Positions 17,181-26,159 are shown, numbered from the stretch's first letter. The stretch: DNA of 64,000 nt from Rhodospirillaceae bacterium (GCA_016712715.1 JADJQM010000001.1:1197001-1261000); one strand, 5' to 3'. The notes: generated from the letters alone by a model not told the origin. Numbers and translations are program-made.

Positions 17181-19496
17181 TTACGCGTCGACGGGCTCGA
17201 CCGTCTCTTCGCGCGGCGTGGATTTGGATTCGACGATCTCGAAGGTGAGCTTGCCGGTCGCCGTGTTGAAGTCGACGCGGACCGTACCGCCCTTCTCCAG
17301 CTTGCCGAACAGAAGTTCCTCCGCGAGCGGCTTCTTGATGTGCTCCTGGATGGTGCGGGCCAGCGGCCTTGCGCCATAGAGCGGGTCGAAACCGATCTCG
17401 GCGAGATGCTTACGCGCCGCATCCGACAGCTCGATGTTGACGTGACGGTCGGCGAGCTGGGCTTCCAGCTGCATGATGAACTTATCCACGACCTGGGCCA
17501 CGATCTCCGCCGGCAGGTTCGAGAACGGAATGACCGCGTCCAACCGGTTGCGGAATTCCGGTGCGAACAGGCGCTCGATTTCAGCGGCGTCCTCGCCTTC
17601 GCGCTTGTCGCGCATGAAGCCGATCGCAGCCTTGGCCATCATCGAGGCGCCGGCATTGGTCGTCATGATCAGGATGACGTTGCGGAAGTCGACCGACTTG
17701 CCGTTATGGTCGGTGAGCTTGCCGTGATCCATGACCTGCAACAGGATGTTGAAGAGGTCCGGATGCGCCTTTTCGATTTCATCCAAGAGCAGCACCGCAT
17801 GCGGGTGCTGGTCGATGGCGTCGGTCAGCAACCCGCCCTGATCGAAGCCGACATAGCCCGGAGGCGCGCCGATCAGGCGAGAAACCGTGTGCCGCTCCAT
17901 GTATTCGCTCATGTCGAAGCGCAGCAGCTTCACGCCCAGCACGCTGGCGAATTGCTTGGCGACTTCGGTCTTGCCGACGCCGGTGGGGCCGGAGAACAGA
18001 TAGCAGCCGATCGGCTTGTCCGGCTCGCGCAAGCCGGCACGGGCCAGCTTGATCGATGCGCAAAGCGCATCGATCGCCTGGTCCTGGCCGAACACCATGG
18101 TCTTGAGATCGCGTTCGAGCGATTTCAGCGCGATCTTGTCGTCCTTGGAGACAGACTTCGCCGGGATGCGGGCGATGATCGCCACGACCGCTTCGACATC
18201 CTTCACCGTGATCGTCTTCCTGCGCTTCGATTCCGGGAGCAGCATCTGTGCCGCACCCACTTCATCGATAATGTCGATCGCCTTGTCCGGCAGCTTGCGG
18301 TCGCCGATATAGCGCGACGACAGCTCCACCGCGGCACGGATGGCCTCGGCCGTGTAGCGCACATTGTGGTGCTTCTCGTAATAGGGCTTGAGGCCGCGCA
18401 GAATCTTTACCGCATCTTCCTGCGACGGTTCATTGACGTCGATCTTCTGGAATCGGCGCACCAGCGCGCGGTCCTTTTCGAAATGCTGGCGGTATTCCTT
18501 ATATGTGGTCGAGCCGATGCAGCGCAGCGAACCCGATTGCAGCGCCGGCTTCAGCAGGTTGGAAGCATCCATCGACCCACCCGAGGTGGCGCCGGCGCCG
18601 ATTACCGTGTGGATCTCGTCGATGAAGAGGATGGCCCCTTCCAGATTTTCGAATTCCGAGACCACGGCCTTCAAGCGCTCTTCGAAGTCGCCGCGATAGC
18701 GCGTGCCGGCCAGCAGCGACCCCATGTCGAGCGAGTAGATGGTGCAGTTCTTCAGCACGTCCGGCACGTCGCCCTTGACGATGCGGCGCGCGAGGCCTTC
18801 GGCGATCGCCGTCTTGCCGACTCCGGGATCGCCCACATAAAGCGGGTTGTTCTTGGTGCGACGGCACAGCACCTGGATGGTGCGCGAAACTTCGCTGTCG
18901 CGGCCGATGAGCGGATCGATCTTGCCGTTCTGGGCTTTCTGATTGAGGTTGACGCAATAGGCATCGAGCGCCTCCGTGCCGGTCTTGGCCGCAGGCTCGC
19001 CCTCTTCCTTCTCCGCCGCCCCGCGCACGCGCTTGGGCTCGGCGCGGCCCGCTACCTTGGCGATGCCGTGGCTGATATAGTTGACCGCATCGAGCCGCGT
19101 CATTTCCTGCTCCTGCAGGAAATAGACCGCATGGCTTTCGCGCTCCGAGAACAAAGCAACCAGGATATTGGCCCCGGTTACTTCCTCGCGGCCGGAGGAT
19201 TGCACATGGATCGCGGCGCGCTGCACGACGCGCTGGAAGCCGGCCGTAGGTTTCGCCTCGGTCTGCTGCTTGCTGATGATGTTGGCGAGCTGGTTGTCAA
19301 CATAGTCGACCAGATCGCGCTTCAGCCGCTCGATATCGACATTGCAGGCGCGCATCACGGCGATCGCATCCTGATCGTCGGTCAATGCCAGCAGCAGATG
19401 CTCTAGCGTCGCGTAATCGTGCCGGCGCTCGCTCGCGAGAGCCAGGGCGCGGTGCAGGGTCTGTTCAAGATTGGGCGACAGCATGGGCCGAGACAT
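17181..19496 (-). CDS. clpA: ATP-dependent Clp protease ATP-binding subunit ClpA
   Basis: A 771-residue class I Hsp100 unfoldase of usual ClpA length. Order: N-terminal Clp repeat domain (residues about 1-145, LALASERRHDYATLEHLLLA), AAA-1 with Walker A GDPGVGKTA and Walker B ILFIDEIHTVIGAGA, AAA-2 with GPTGVGKTEVAKQFA and VLLLDEIEKAHPD, and a C-terminal D2-small domain. The ClpP-docking IGF-type loop is expected in AAA-2 (AAIGFMRDKREG). It unfolds substrates, including N-end-rule proteins supplied by ClpS, for ClpP. It lies 51 bp downstream of clpS, probably in one transcript. Confidence 0.97.
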   Translation of the reverse strand: MSRPMLSPNLEQTLHRALALASERRHDYATLEHLLLALTDDQDAIAVMRACNVDIERLKRDLVDYVDNQLANIISKQQTEAKPTAGFQRVVQRAAIHVQSSGREEVTGANILVALFSERESHAVYFLQEQEMTRLDAVNYISHGIAKVAGRAEPKRVRGAAEKEEGEPAAKTGTEALDAYCVNLNQKAQNGKIDPLIGRDSEVSRTIQVLCRRTKNNPLYVGDPGVGKTAIAEGLARRIVKGDVPDVLKNCTIYSLDMGSLLAGTRYRGDFEERLKAVVSEFENLEGAILFIDEIHTVIGAGATSGGSMDASNLLKPALQSGSLRCIGSTTYKEYRQHFEKDRALVRRFQKIDVNEPSQEDAVKILRGLKPYYEKHHNVRYTAEAIRAAVELSSRYIGDRKLPDKAIDIIDEVGAAQMLLPESKRRKTITVKDVEAVVAIIARIPAKSVSKDDKIALKSLERDLKTMVFGQDQAIDALCASIKLARAGLREPDKPIGCYLFSGPTGVGKTEVAKQFASVLGVKLLRFDMSEYMERHTVSRLIGAPPGYVGFDQGGLLTDAIDQHPHAVLLLDEIEKAHPDLFNILLQVMDHGKLTDHNGKSVDFRNVILIMTTNAGASMMAKAAIGFMRDKREGEDAAEIERLFAPEFRNRLDAVIPFSNLPAEIVAQVVDKFIMQLEAQLADRHVNIELSDAARKHLAEIGFDPLYGARPLARTIQEHIKKPLAEELLFGKLEKGGTVRVDFNTATGKLTFEIVESKSTPREETVEPVDA

Positions 19497-19547
19497 CCTT
19501 CCTTGACTGACGATGAGCGGTCATGCGGAACGAACTCCGCCTGCCGC

Positions 19548-19988
19548 CTACTCTTTTTCCATCGTGCATTGCAGCGGGTGTTGGTGACGACGTGCAAAGT
19601 CGATGACTTGTGAGACCTTGGTCTCGGCGATTTCATAGGTGTAGACACCGCACACCCCGACACCGCGGTGGTGTACATGCAGCATGATCTCGGTCGCCGC
19701 CTCGCGGCTCTTGTTGAAGAAGCGCTCCAGGACGTGCACGACGAACTCCATCGGCGTGTAATCGTCGTTGAGCAGCAGGACCCGGTACATCGACGGCTTC
19801 TTGGTCTTCGGCTTCGCCTTGACGACCGTGCCGACCCCGGGCCGGCCGCCATTGCCGCCCTGGTCGTCGTCGCCCTCCTCGCCGCCGGCGAGCCGTGGGG
19901 CAAGCCGGGGATCAAGAAAGCGAAATGCCCGCGTCAGGTCCATCTCATCCGGTCTCGTCAACATAGGGGATCTGGTCATCGCTATCAT
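19548..19988 (-). CDS. clpS: ClpA adaptor protein ClpS
   Basis: Up to 146 residues. The conserved ClpS core begins near residue 66: YRVLLLNDDYTPMEFVVHVL, then MLHVHHRGVGVCGVYTYEIA and the ending HPLQCTMEKE. It binds N-degron substrates and delivers them to ClpA. The N-terminal extension is long and Gly/Asp-rich; several ATG codons (19988, 19979, 19964, 19943) are possible and none has a convincing ribosome site, so the start is uncertain. It is followed by clpA on the same strand. Confidence 0.95.
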   Translation of the reverse strand: MIAMTRSPMLTRPDEMDLTRAFRFLDPRLAPRLAGGEEGDDDQGGNGGRPGVGTVVKAKPKTKKPSMYRVLLLNDDYTPMEFVVHVLERFFNKSREAATEIMLHVHHRGVGVCGVYTYEIAETKVSQVIDFARRHQHPLQCTMEKE

Positions 19989-20135
19989 GGCTCTATCATA
20001 TTGGATGCTAAGGCCGGGTTAAAAGGGGCGCGGTTAATATAGGGGGGCTGCAGAATTGCCGGGGCAGATTTTCCGCGCCCGCCACAGCGACTCGAATGCC
20101 CCCACGATCCCAATGGCCGGCGTCGGCTCCCGGCA

Positions 20136-20891
20136 TCAAATGCCTTGGCGCCCGATGCCGTCGGCATGCACCGTGATGGTGAATGCGCCGCCATAATCGC
20201 GGCCCTTGCCGGTCGTCTGGTCGTTCTTGTCGAGATAGGTCACCGGGCGCGGCGGCAGATAGGGGATTCCGGTGCTGTCATGTTTCAGCAGGAAGTCTAG
20301 AAACGCCGTCCGGGAAAGACTGAGGGCGCCGGGCTTCACCGCCCAGGCATTGAGGTGGAACTGACCGTCCTCGCAACCTGCCACCAGCCAATAGAAGTCC
20401 TGGGAATGCAGCCGCAAGCCGTCCTGGTTGCCGGCCGCGAAGCCCGATTGGTGCAGCAAATCACGGAGTTTTGACCATTCCGCGGCGCTCAATGCCGTCT
20501 GCGAGCGCTGGAAATTCCACGGCCCCAGTAGCTCGTCGAAACTGTTGAAACTCACCTCGGTCAGGTCGCCGCTGCGGCCGCGCGCCCGGGCGACAAGCTG
20601 TGGCTGCGGGCCGCCCCCCACCTCATAGGTTCGCACATGGTCATAATATTGCCCATTATAGACCAGCCGGTACTGGTCCGGCCCGCCGGCGGCACAGGAA
20701 TTGCGAATATCTGCGGCATCGAGGTAGCTGAACCAGGTGAATTTGCGCTCCACCGGGTTATCGATCGACGTGCCGCCGCCCAGATTGCCGCTGGACTGAT
20801 AGGCGCAGCCTGCCAAGGCCAAAACCGCCAGCGAAAGGACGGAGCCACGCAGGAAACGGGCTCCAAGCGTGCATAGAGGTGTGAGGATCAT
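20136..20891 (-). CDS. Hypothetical lipoprotein
   Basis: A 251-residue protein with a lipoprotein signal peptide: hydrophobic SVLSLAVLALAGC ends in the lipobox LAGC at residues 26-29. The mature part has no family I recognise; it contains several aromatic-rich strands (FTWFSYLDAADIRNSCAAGG, YRLVYNGQYYDHVRTYEVGG) and two further cysteine pairs that could form disulfides. It is divergent from dacC across a roughly 145-bp gap and lies upstream of clpS on the same strand without an evident link. Confidence 0.75.
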   Translation of the reverse strand: MILTPLCTLGARFLRGSVLSLAVLALAGCAYQSSGNLGGGTSIDNPVERKFTWFSYLDAADIRNSCAAGGPDQYRLVYNGQYYDHVRTYEVGGGPQPQLVARARGRSGDLTEVSFNSFDELLGPWNFQRSQTALSAAEWSKLRDLLHQSGFAAGNQDGLRLHSQDFYWLVAGCEDGQFHLNAWAVKPGALSLSRTAFLDFLLKHDSTGIPYLPPRPVTYLDKNDQTTGKGRDYGGAFTITVHADGIGRQGI

Positions 20892-21035
20892 CTGTTAGAA
20901 ACCTGATTCCGTTGAGTCTTGCGGTAGTTTACCAGAAATTAGCGAAGGGTAGGCTATAGACAGGATTCTACGGTTAACGTAGGATCGGAAACGAAATTGC
21001 CTAAATCTTTTCACCGACTTAGGGGGAAAAGCCTG

Positions 21036-22427
21036 ATGTTGTTGCCGCATCTGCCCGCGCGGGGGTCGATTCTGTCCTTAGTGCGCCGAACCGGCGCCAC
21101 CCTTGCGCTCATGACTCTGGTCGGCGCGGCCGCCCTTGGCATAGCCTCCCAGCCGGCAAGCGCGAAGCCGGTCGCGGCCAGTATCGTGGTAGATGCTGTA
21201 ACAGGCGAAGTGTTGTCCCGTTCCAACGCGGACACAATTACCCATCCCGCCTCGCTCACCAAGATGATGACCCTCTATATGCTGTTTGATGCCCTCGATC
21301 AGGGTACGATCAAACTCAACGACCGGATCAAATTCTCCGCCAATGCCGCCGGCGAGCCGGCCACCAACATGAACGTCAAGGCCGGCGACCAGATCAGCGT
21401 CGAAACGGCGATCCTGGCCATGGTCGTGCGGTCGGCCAATGACGTCTCGACCGCGGTCGGCGAACGCCTGGGCGGCACGGAAGCCGCCTTTGCCAAGATG
21501 ATGACCGCCAAGGCGCGGGCTCTCGGCATGAACAAGACCGTGTTCCGCAATGCCAACGGCCTGCCCAATCCCAGCCAGGTGACGACCGCCCGCGACATGG
21601 CGACGCTGGGCATCGCCCTGCTGCGCGATCATCCGAAGTATTACGGCTATTTCAGCCGCAACAGCTTTGTCTATCGCGGCAACACCTATGGTGGCCATAA
21701 CCGCGTCATGAAGAAGTTTGCCGGCGCCGACGGCATCAAGACCGGTTATATCCGCGCCTCGGGCTTCAACCTCGTTTCCTCGGCAGAACGTAATGGCCGC
21801 CGTCTGGTCGGTGTCGTCCTCGGCGGCACCAGTGCGCCCATCCGCGACAAGCAGATGGTGGCGCTGCTGACCACCGGCTTCAAGACGAACAAGGGTACCG
21901 GCGACGTCCTGATGGCCAAGGCTCCCGACAGCGCCGGACCCGCCCGATTGGTGCCGGTCGTGGCCGCCAATGATGCGGCACCCGCAGTGGCCGAACCGAC
22001 AATGGACGACGTCATCGCTACGGCGCTGGTGCCGACGCCTAAGCCGACCACGCGTCCTGACGATTCGATCGGCACGGCGATCGCCACCATGGCCAGTGTT
22101 TCTCTGGCCCCGGCGGTCTCCTCGCCCGACAACCAGTCGGTCGCCACGGTCTGGAGCAGCGACAAGAACCAGTTTGGCATCCAGGTCGGTGCCTATTCGA
22201 AGTTCAATCCGGCCCAGAAAGCTGCCGAGCGCGCCACCAAGGCCTTGCCGACCTTGTTGTCTGATGCCCGCATCGTGATCGATCAGGGCAACAACAGCAT
22301 TTACCGCGCCCGTGTCTTCGGCCTCACCAGATCCGATGCCGAGACCGCCTGCAAGAAGCTGAAGGCAAAGCAGACCGATTGTCTGGTGCTGAAGGCTGAA
22401 TCAAGCGTCGCGCAGACCGCCCAGTAA
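21036..22427 (+). CDS. D-alanyl-D-alanine carboxypeptidase (DacC/DacF-like) with SPOR domain
   Basis: A 463-residue exported penicillin-binding protein. I chose the ATG at 21036, preceded by AGGGGGAA about 7 bases upstream, over an upstream TTG. The signal sequence runs to QPASA, giving a periplasmic enzyme. Peptidase S11 motifs are SxxK (HPASLTKMMT), SxN (SANDVSTAVGE) and KTG (DGIKTGYIRAS). It removes the terminal D-Ala from peptidoglycan pentapeptides. A linker rich in Ala/Pro/Thr leads to a C-terminal SPOR domain (residues about 385-460, FGIQVGAYSKFNPAQKAAER), which binds denuded septal glycan. The S11 plus SPOR arrangement is typical of alphaproteobacteria. Confidence 0.93.
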   Translation: MLLPHLPARGSILSLVRRTGATLALMTLVGAAALGIASQPASAKPVAASIVVDAVTGEVLSRSNADTITHPASLTKMMTLYMLFDALDQGTIKLNDRIKFSANAAGEPATNMNVKAGDQISVETAILAMVVRSANDVSTAVGERLGGTEAAFAKMMTAKARALGMNKTVFRNANGLPNPSQVTTARDMATLGIALLRDHPKYYGYFSRNSFVYRGNTYGGHNRVMKKFAGADGIKTGYIRASGFNLVSSAERNGRRLVGVVLGGTSAPIRDKQMVALLTTGFKTNKGTGDVLMAKAPDSAGPARLVPVVAANDAAPAVAEPTMDDVIATALVPTPKPTTRPDDSIGTAIATMASVSLAPAVSSPDNQSVATVWSSDKNQFGIQVGAYSKFNPAQKAAERATKALPTLLSDARIVIDQGNNSIYRARVFGLTRSDAETACKKLKAKQTDCLVLKAESSVAQTAQ

Positions 22428-22530
22428 GCGAGCCAGCGCCGGTTCTCTGTCACGTGGCGGAATAAGTGTCGTTCTGCCGAATTAGAGAATCTATCTGGAC
22501 TAAATACTGAATCATCTTCTTGGGGCGCCT

Positions 22531-22914
22531 ATGGTCGACGATCCAAAGCGGACGATGTCAGGCCCCAGATTCAACTCTCCAGGTGTTGGTAAGCTCATCA
22601 AAGAACTCCGAGAGGAGAACGACTGGAGCCAAGAGCGGCTGGCCTCTGAAGCCGGTCTCTCTAAGCAAGCAATCTCCAAGATTGAGCGCGGAACAGGCGA
22701 ACCGACAGTGTCGACCTTGTCGGCGCTAAGCATCGCTCTAGGCTACCGACACGACTATCTGATTGAAGAGGGATTTGGAACGGGTGGCGGGCAAAACAGT
22801 AAGGCCCTGACATCGGCTACCAGGCTGTTGGCAAAATTAACCCCAACGAACCAACATGTCGCGATTGAGCAGATCAAAGCCCTTATTAAGTGGCAACAGC
22901 GCCCAACCAAATAA
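22531..22914 (+). CDS. XRE-family helix-turn-helix protein
   Basis: A 127-residue protein with an XRE/Cro-type HTH at residues about 18-75 (IKELREENDWSQERLASEAG, LSKQAISKIERGTGEPTVST). The C-terminal 45 residues are helical and without a recognisable effector domain. The codons are less GC-biased than in dacC upstream. It is the first gene of the accessory stretch that includes the IS1595-type element, so it may be a remnant of a mobile region rather than a housekeeping regulator. Target unknown. Confidence 0.75.
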   Translation: MVDDPKRTMSGPRFNSPGVGKLIKELREENDWSQERLASEAGLSKQAISKIERGTGEPTVSTLSALSIALGYRHDYLIEEGFGTGGGQNSKALTSATRLLAKLTPTNQHVAIEQIKALIKWQQRPTK

Positions 22915-23037
22915 ACACTGCGCCTGTTTGGCTTCCCAGAGGTTGCGCCTGATAGAGCGCGCTGCAGGCGGCTAGTCCATGCGTGTTATCCCGTGCCAAA
23001 GTGAATTCTGTACCGACCAGCCGGTGTAGTAATGACC

Positions 23038-23045
23038 AAACAGGC
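23038..23045. repeat. Left target-site duplication of the IS1595-type element
   Basis: AAACAGGC occurs here directly before the left inverted repeat and again at 25884-25891 directly after the right one. Eight-base duplications are characteristic of IS1595-family transposition. Confidence 0.85.
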
Positions 23046-23067
23046 GTGGCTTATCCCGTTGTCCCAG
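23046..23067 (+). repeat. Left terminal inverted repeat
   Basis: Twenty-two bases starting GTGGCTTATCCCGTTGTCCC, repeated perfectly in inverted orientation at 25862-25883. Confidence 0.9.
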
Positions 23068-23142
23068 GTACATACTTGATGTAGTATCCCAGCCATTTTT
23101 GATCGCCGCGCTTTTAAGTAGAGAAGCGCCAGGAGGTATCAG

Positions 23143-24198
23143 ATGGCCAAACACCGCTCTCTCGAAGAATTCAAATCACTGTTTCCGGACGAAACGTCGT
23201 GCGCCGATTTCCTGGCCAAGCGGCGCTGGCCGGAGGGCTGGTTCTGCCCGGCCTGCGGCTGCATGCGGCCGTCGAAGCTCTCGAGCAGGGCGTTCACCTA
23301 TGAGTGCCTGGATTGCCGTCACCAGACCTCGATCACTGCCGGCACCGTCATGCACCGAAGCAAGCTCCCGCTGACGACCTGGTTCTGGGCGGCACATCTG
23401 ATGTCGAGCCACTCCAACGGCATGTCAGCTCTCCAGCTCAAGGCTCAGCTCGGGGTCACCTACAAGACCGCCTGGCTGCTAACCCAGAAGGTCCGGCGCT
23501 CTATGGTGGATCCGGACCGGACCAAGCTCAGCGGACTGGTTGAGGTCGACCAGACCGAAATGCCGTTTCGGACCAAGGCCGCCTTCTTCAACGATAGCGA
23601 TGAGCCGCAGAAGCTGCTGATCATCGGCGCCGTGGAAGTCATTGATAAGGAAACGGGAAATACACCCAGGATCAAGCGCAAGGGGTCCATGTATCACAAT
23701 ACACGGGCTGGTCGGGTGAGGCTGGCAATCATCCCCAACAACTCGGCCGCAGCGATCCAGGGTTTTGTCCGCGCCAACGTCGAACCGAAGGCGACCCTGA
23801 TCACCGATGGCCACAAATCCTACCTGGGGCTGACCGATTATCGCCATGACCGGCGGGTCGTCACCAACATCGCCGGCCACATTCCGCTACCCTGGATTCA
23901 CCGGGTCTTTTCGCTGCTCAAGCGCTGGAGCCTTGGGACCTATCACGGCCTCCGGCGGAAGCATGTTTCGACCTATCTCGAGGAGTTCGTCTTCCGCTTC
24001 AACCGGCGCGCTCACCGGAAGGTCTCTCTCGACACCTTGTTCAAGATCGTCACGTCCTCAGAGCCGCAGAGCTACTGGGATATCATTGGTCGCGAGAACT
24101 CTCGGAAAGGCGAGCCCACAAAGCGTCGATCGCCGCGGCGCCGGAAAACCGCATTGGGCCCGCGACAAGATCGACATACAGCAGTTGATTTGGCCTGA
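23143..24198 (+). CDS. IS1595-family transposase
   Basis: A 351-residue transposase. The N-terminal zinc-ribbon is clear: WFCPACGCMRPSKLSSRAFT followed by CLDC (residues about 43-68). The ISXO2-like DDE/N catalytic domain follows: VEVDQTEMPF (first Asp), then TLITDGHKSYLGL (second Asp), and HRVFSLLKRWSLGTYHG with YLEEFVFRFNRR near the C-terminus. A Lys/Arg-rich tail ends the protein. An AGGAGG-type site (AGGAGGTATCAG) precedes the ATG by about 7 bases. It mobilises the 23046-25883 element. Confidence 0.93.
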   Translation: MAKHRSLEEFKSLFPDETSCADFLAKRRWPEGWFCPACGCMRPSKLSSRAFTYECLDCRHQTSITAGTVMHRSKLPLTTWFWAAHLMSSHSNGMSALQLKAQLGVTYKTAWLLTQKVRRSMVDPDRTKLSGLVEVDQTEMPFRTKAAFFNDSDEPQKLLIIGAVEVIDKETGNTPRIKRKGSMYHNTRAGRVRLAIIPNNSAAAIQGFVRANVEPKATLITDGHKSYLGLTDYRHDRRVVTNIAGHIPLPWIHRVFSLLKRWSLGTYHGLRRKHVSTYLEEFVFRFNRRAHRKVSLDTLFKIVTSSEPQSYWDIIGRENSRKGEPTKRRSPRRRKTALGPRQDRHTAVDLA

Positions 24199-24224
24199 GT
24201 AGCAGATTAGGGATTTGGCAGCCC

Positions 24225-25688
24225 TCAACCTTTCTTCGCACGGCTCACTTTCGCCTTTGGCTTAGTCCGGCCCTTAGACGATTCCGATACGCCTAAAATG
24301 CGCTCTGGGGTAAGCAGGTAAACCAGTGATGGGTCTGCGTCGGCTTTAATTTTCAGCGACTCTGTAAAACCAGATTTTGAATATAGAAGATAGGTTCGAT
24401 TTTTCGCATCTCTGCCGAATGCCGTTCGTTGAGAACGCGCGATTAGTTCGCTTAAATTGGCTTCACCGACGGCGCTGGAGGTCCATTTGCACTCACCAAA
24501 GAATGCCCCTCTATCGAGAAGCAGCCCAACAATGTCGATATCGAAATCACCCGACCATATCTGACCAACTATTTGCGCGGGAGAGGAGAGCATCTCTTGC
24601 GCGTAAAGACGCGCATGTTCTCGACATATATCCTCAAATGCAGGCCCCATAAACTCCGATAGATACGGCTCAACTTGTAGCTTCCAGACATCTTCTCCAA
24701 ATCCGAACGTGATGCTTTCCGCATTCGGGCGGACAAATCGATGCCAGAAGGCGGTAAGACGATCGGAGATCACAAACCGATTGTTGCGGGCCTTCGGTGC
24801 CGCATCCAATGATCTTGTCGTCTGAACGATCCGCATGGATTGAAGCTTGTCCATGTATGGGCTGATCGAGACACCGGCCTGCGCACCAAAGACGCGATTC
24901 TTGATTTCTCCGACTTCTCGGCAACCATCAGCTATGGAATGGACGATGCTGGCGTATACTTTTACCTCTCTCAGTTCGGACTGGAGAATGTTGTTTGGTT
25001 CTTCGAACAAGCGGCCGTTACGAGAGAAAAGAAGATCGATGACGTTCTGCTGGAGTGAAGCAGATGGATCGCAAGCTTCGAGATAATATGGAATTCCGCC
25101 GAAGATCGCATAGACCATGATCTGCTCGGCTGCTGAATACTTCGGGAAGAAGGTCATCGTCTCTCTGACTGACAACGGATGAATGTCAAAGATCCCCGTC
25201 TGCCGTCCATATAGTGGATTGCGCTCAGCGAGCAGAGCTTCCATGCTGAAAATGATCGATCCACAGAGGGCGAGCTTTAGTCTTCCGCGCTTCTGGGCGC
25301 CGGAATCCCAAAACTTCTGCATAAGTGACGGTAGCGCCGGCTCTGCGTCCGATAGATACGAGAACTCGTCAATGATGACGAACAGTCCTGGATAGCTCTC
25401 CGCCGCCTTAGCGAGATAGTGCAAGATGGCAAGCCAGTCAGTGATGCCGTTCAACAAGGGATCTTCCCCGATGACGGTTGCGATGGCGCGTTTGAACGCC
25501 TCCAGGTTGAGTGTTGAGGTTTCCCTCGAAGCCTGGAAATAGATCAACCGACGGCCAGCACCGGCCTCTTGAAGCAGCCTGGATTTGCCAACGCGGCGTC
25601 GGCCATAGACTATGAGAAGCGATGGGCCATTGCCGTCGAGTTCCTTTTTCAAACTGGCCAGTTCGCGGTCTCGACCGATAAATGTCAT
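24225..25688 (-). CDS. ATPase with C-terminal DUF234 nuclease-like domain (IS passenger)
   Basis: A 487-residue protein. Residues about 1-230 are an archaeal-type STAND/AAA ATPase: FIGRDRELASLKKEL, Walker A VYGRRRVGKSRLL, Walker B LFVIIDEFSYL, and LALCGSIIFSMEALL as sensor region. Residues about 235-330 form a winged-helix stretch. The C-terminal part (about 340-460) is DUF234, a PD-(D/E)xK-like fold with DIDIVGLLLDRGAFFGECKW supplying D, E and K. Such proteins (SSO1545-like) occur in archaea and bacteria with no settled function. The ATG at 25686-25688 is preceded by AAGGG; a GTG at 25694 is an alternative. It faces the transposase gene and is preceded by three 15-bp repeats that could be its operator. 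Confidence 0.85.
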   Translation of the reverse strand: MTFIGRDRELASLKKELDGNGPSLLIVYGRRRVGKSRLLQEAGAGRRLIYFQASRETSTLNLEAFKRAIATVIGEDPLLNGITDWLAILHYLAKAAESYPGLFVIIDEFSYLSDAEPALPSLMQKFWDSGAQKRGRLKLALCGSIIFSMEALLAERNPLYGRQTGIFDIHPLSVRETMTFFPKYSAAEQIMVYAIFGGIPYYLEACDPSASLQQNVIDLLFSRNGRLFEEPNNILQSELREVKVYASIVHSIADGCREVGEIKNRVFGAQAGVSISPYMDKLQSMRIVQTTRSLDAAPKARNNRFVISDRLTAFWHRFVRPNAESITFGFGEDVWKLQVEPYLSEFMGPAFEDICREHARLYAQEMLSSPAQIVGQIWSGDFDIDIVGLLLDRGAFFGECKWTSSAVGEANLSELIARSQRTAFGRDAKNRTYLLYSKSGFTESLKIKADADPSLVYLLTPERILGVSESSKGRTKPKAKVSRAKKG

Positions 25689-25702
25689 TTCCACACCCTT
25701 GA

Positions 25703-25746
25703 GTAATCACGATTAGCGTAATTGTGATTACGGTAATCGTGATTAC
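25703..25746 (-). promoter_or_regulatory. Three tandem 15-bp near-palindromic repeats upstream of the passenger ATPase
   Basis: Three 14-base near-palindromes occur at an exact 15-bp period: GTAATCACGATTAg (25703), GTAATtGTGATTAC (25718) and GTAATCGTGATTAC (25733). They end only about 15 bp before the ATPase start codon, where a promoter or operator would be. No regulator gene lies within the element, so the ATPase itself or a host factor may bind. Alternatively they may take part in transposition. Confidence 0.6.
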
Positions 25747-25861
25747 CCTAACGGAAATTGCAAGCCGTTTTGACCCCATCGGATTCCGACGGGATACAAT
25801 CAATGCTAGATCAGAGGGCCAAACCGATCTTAGATTTCGGGCGATTCAACATTTTGTGCAT

Positions 25862-25883
25862 CTGGGACAACGGGATAAGCCAC
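25862..25883 (-). repeat. Right terminal inverted repeat
   Basis: The reverse complement of this 22-base segment equals the left repeat at 23046-23067 without mismatch. AAACAGGC follows directly at 25884-25891 as the second copy of the target duplication. Confidence 0.9.
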
Positions 25884-26159
25884 AAACAGGCAGACTCTGG
25901 GTCTCCCATGAGCCCTGTGCGAGATTTCATTAGGGATGAGACTCTGCCACACGAATGAGACTGACTAATAAAAGTACGGCGAAATCGTGCGGACAGCTCG
26001 GCAATAAGAGAGAACAAATCACGAATCTGATTCTGTCATCCCAATGAGGGTCAGGCTGTCCACTCAGTGACGTGACAATTGGCGCCGCGTGGATGCGTCA
26101 CCACCACTTCGATCCTGTTCTGTCCATTGACCTGCCACTGAAGCGTCATCCAGTCGCTT

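Larger units (their letters stand above)
23046..25883. mobile_element. Complete IS1595-family element with a passenger gene (2838 bp)
   Basis: The element is delimited by 22-bp inverted repeats that match base for base: 23046-23067 (beginning GTGGCTTATCCCG) and the reverse complement of 25862-25883. Both ends are flanked by the direct repeat AAACAGGC (23038-23045 and 25884-25891). Inside are an IS1595-type transposase on the plus strand and an ATPase/DUF234 gene on the minus strand, convergently arranged. The intact repeats, flanking duplication and open transposase suggest a fairly recent insertion. IS1595 elements are known to carry passenger genes; this combination I have not seen described. 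Confidence 0.9.

Noticed and set aside
17172..19406. Long open frame (744 codons) on the plus strand across clpA
   Set aside because: It is antisense to an unmistakable ClpA and shows no protein family; long antisense frames are common in GC-rich DNA.
20997..21035. TTG-initiated longer start for the D,D-carboxypeptidase
   Set aside because: The ATG at 21036 has a strong AGGGGGAA site and begins a proper signal sequence; the extra 13 residues are polar.
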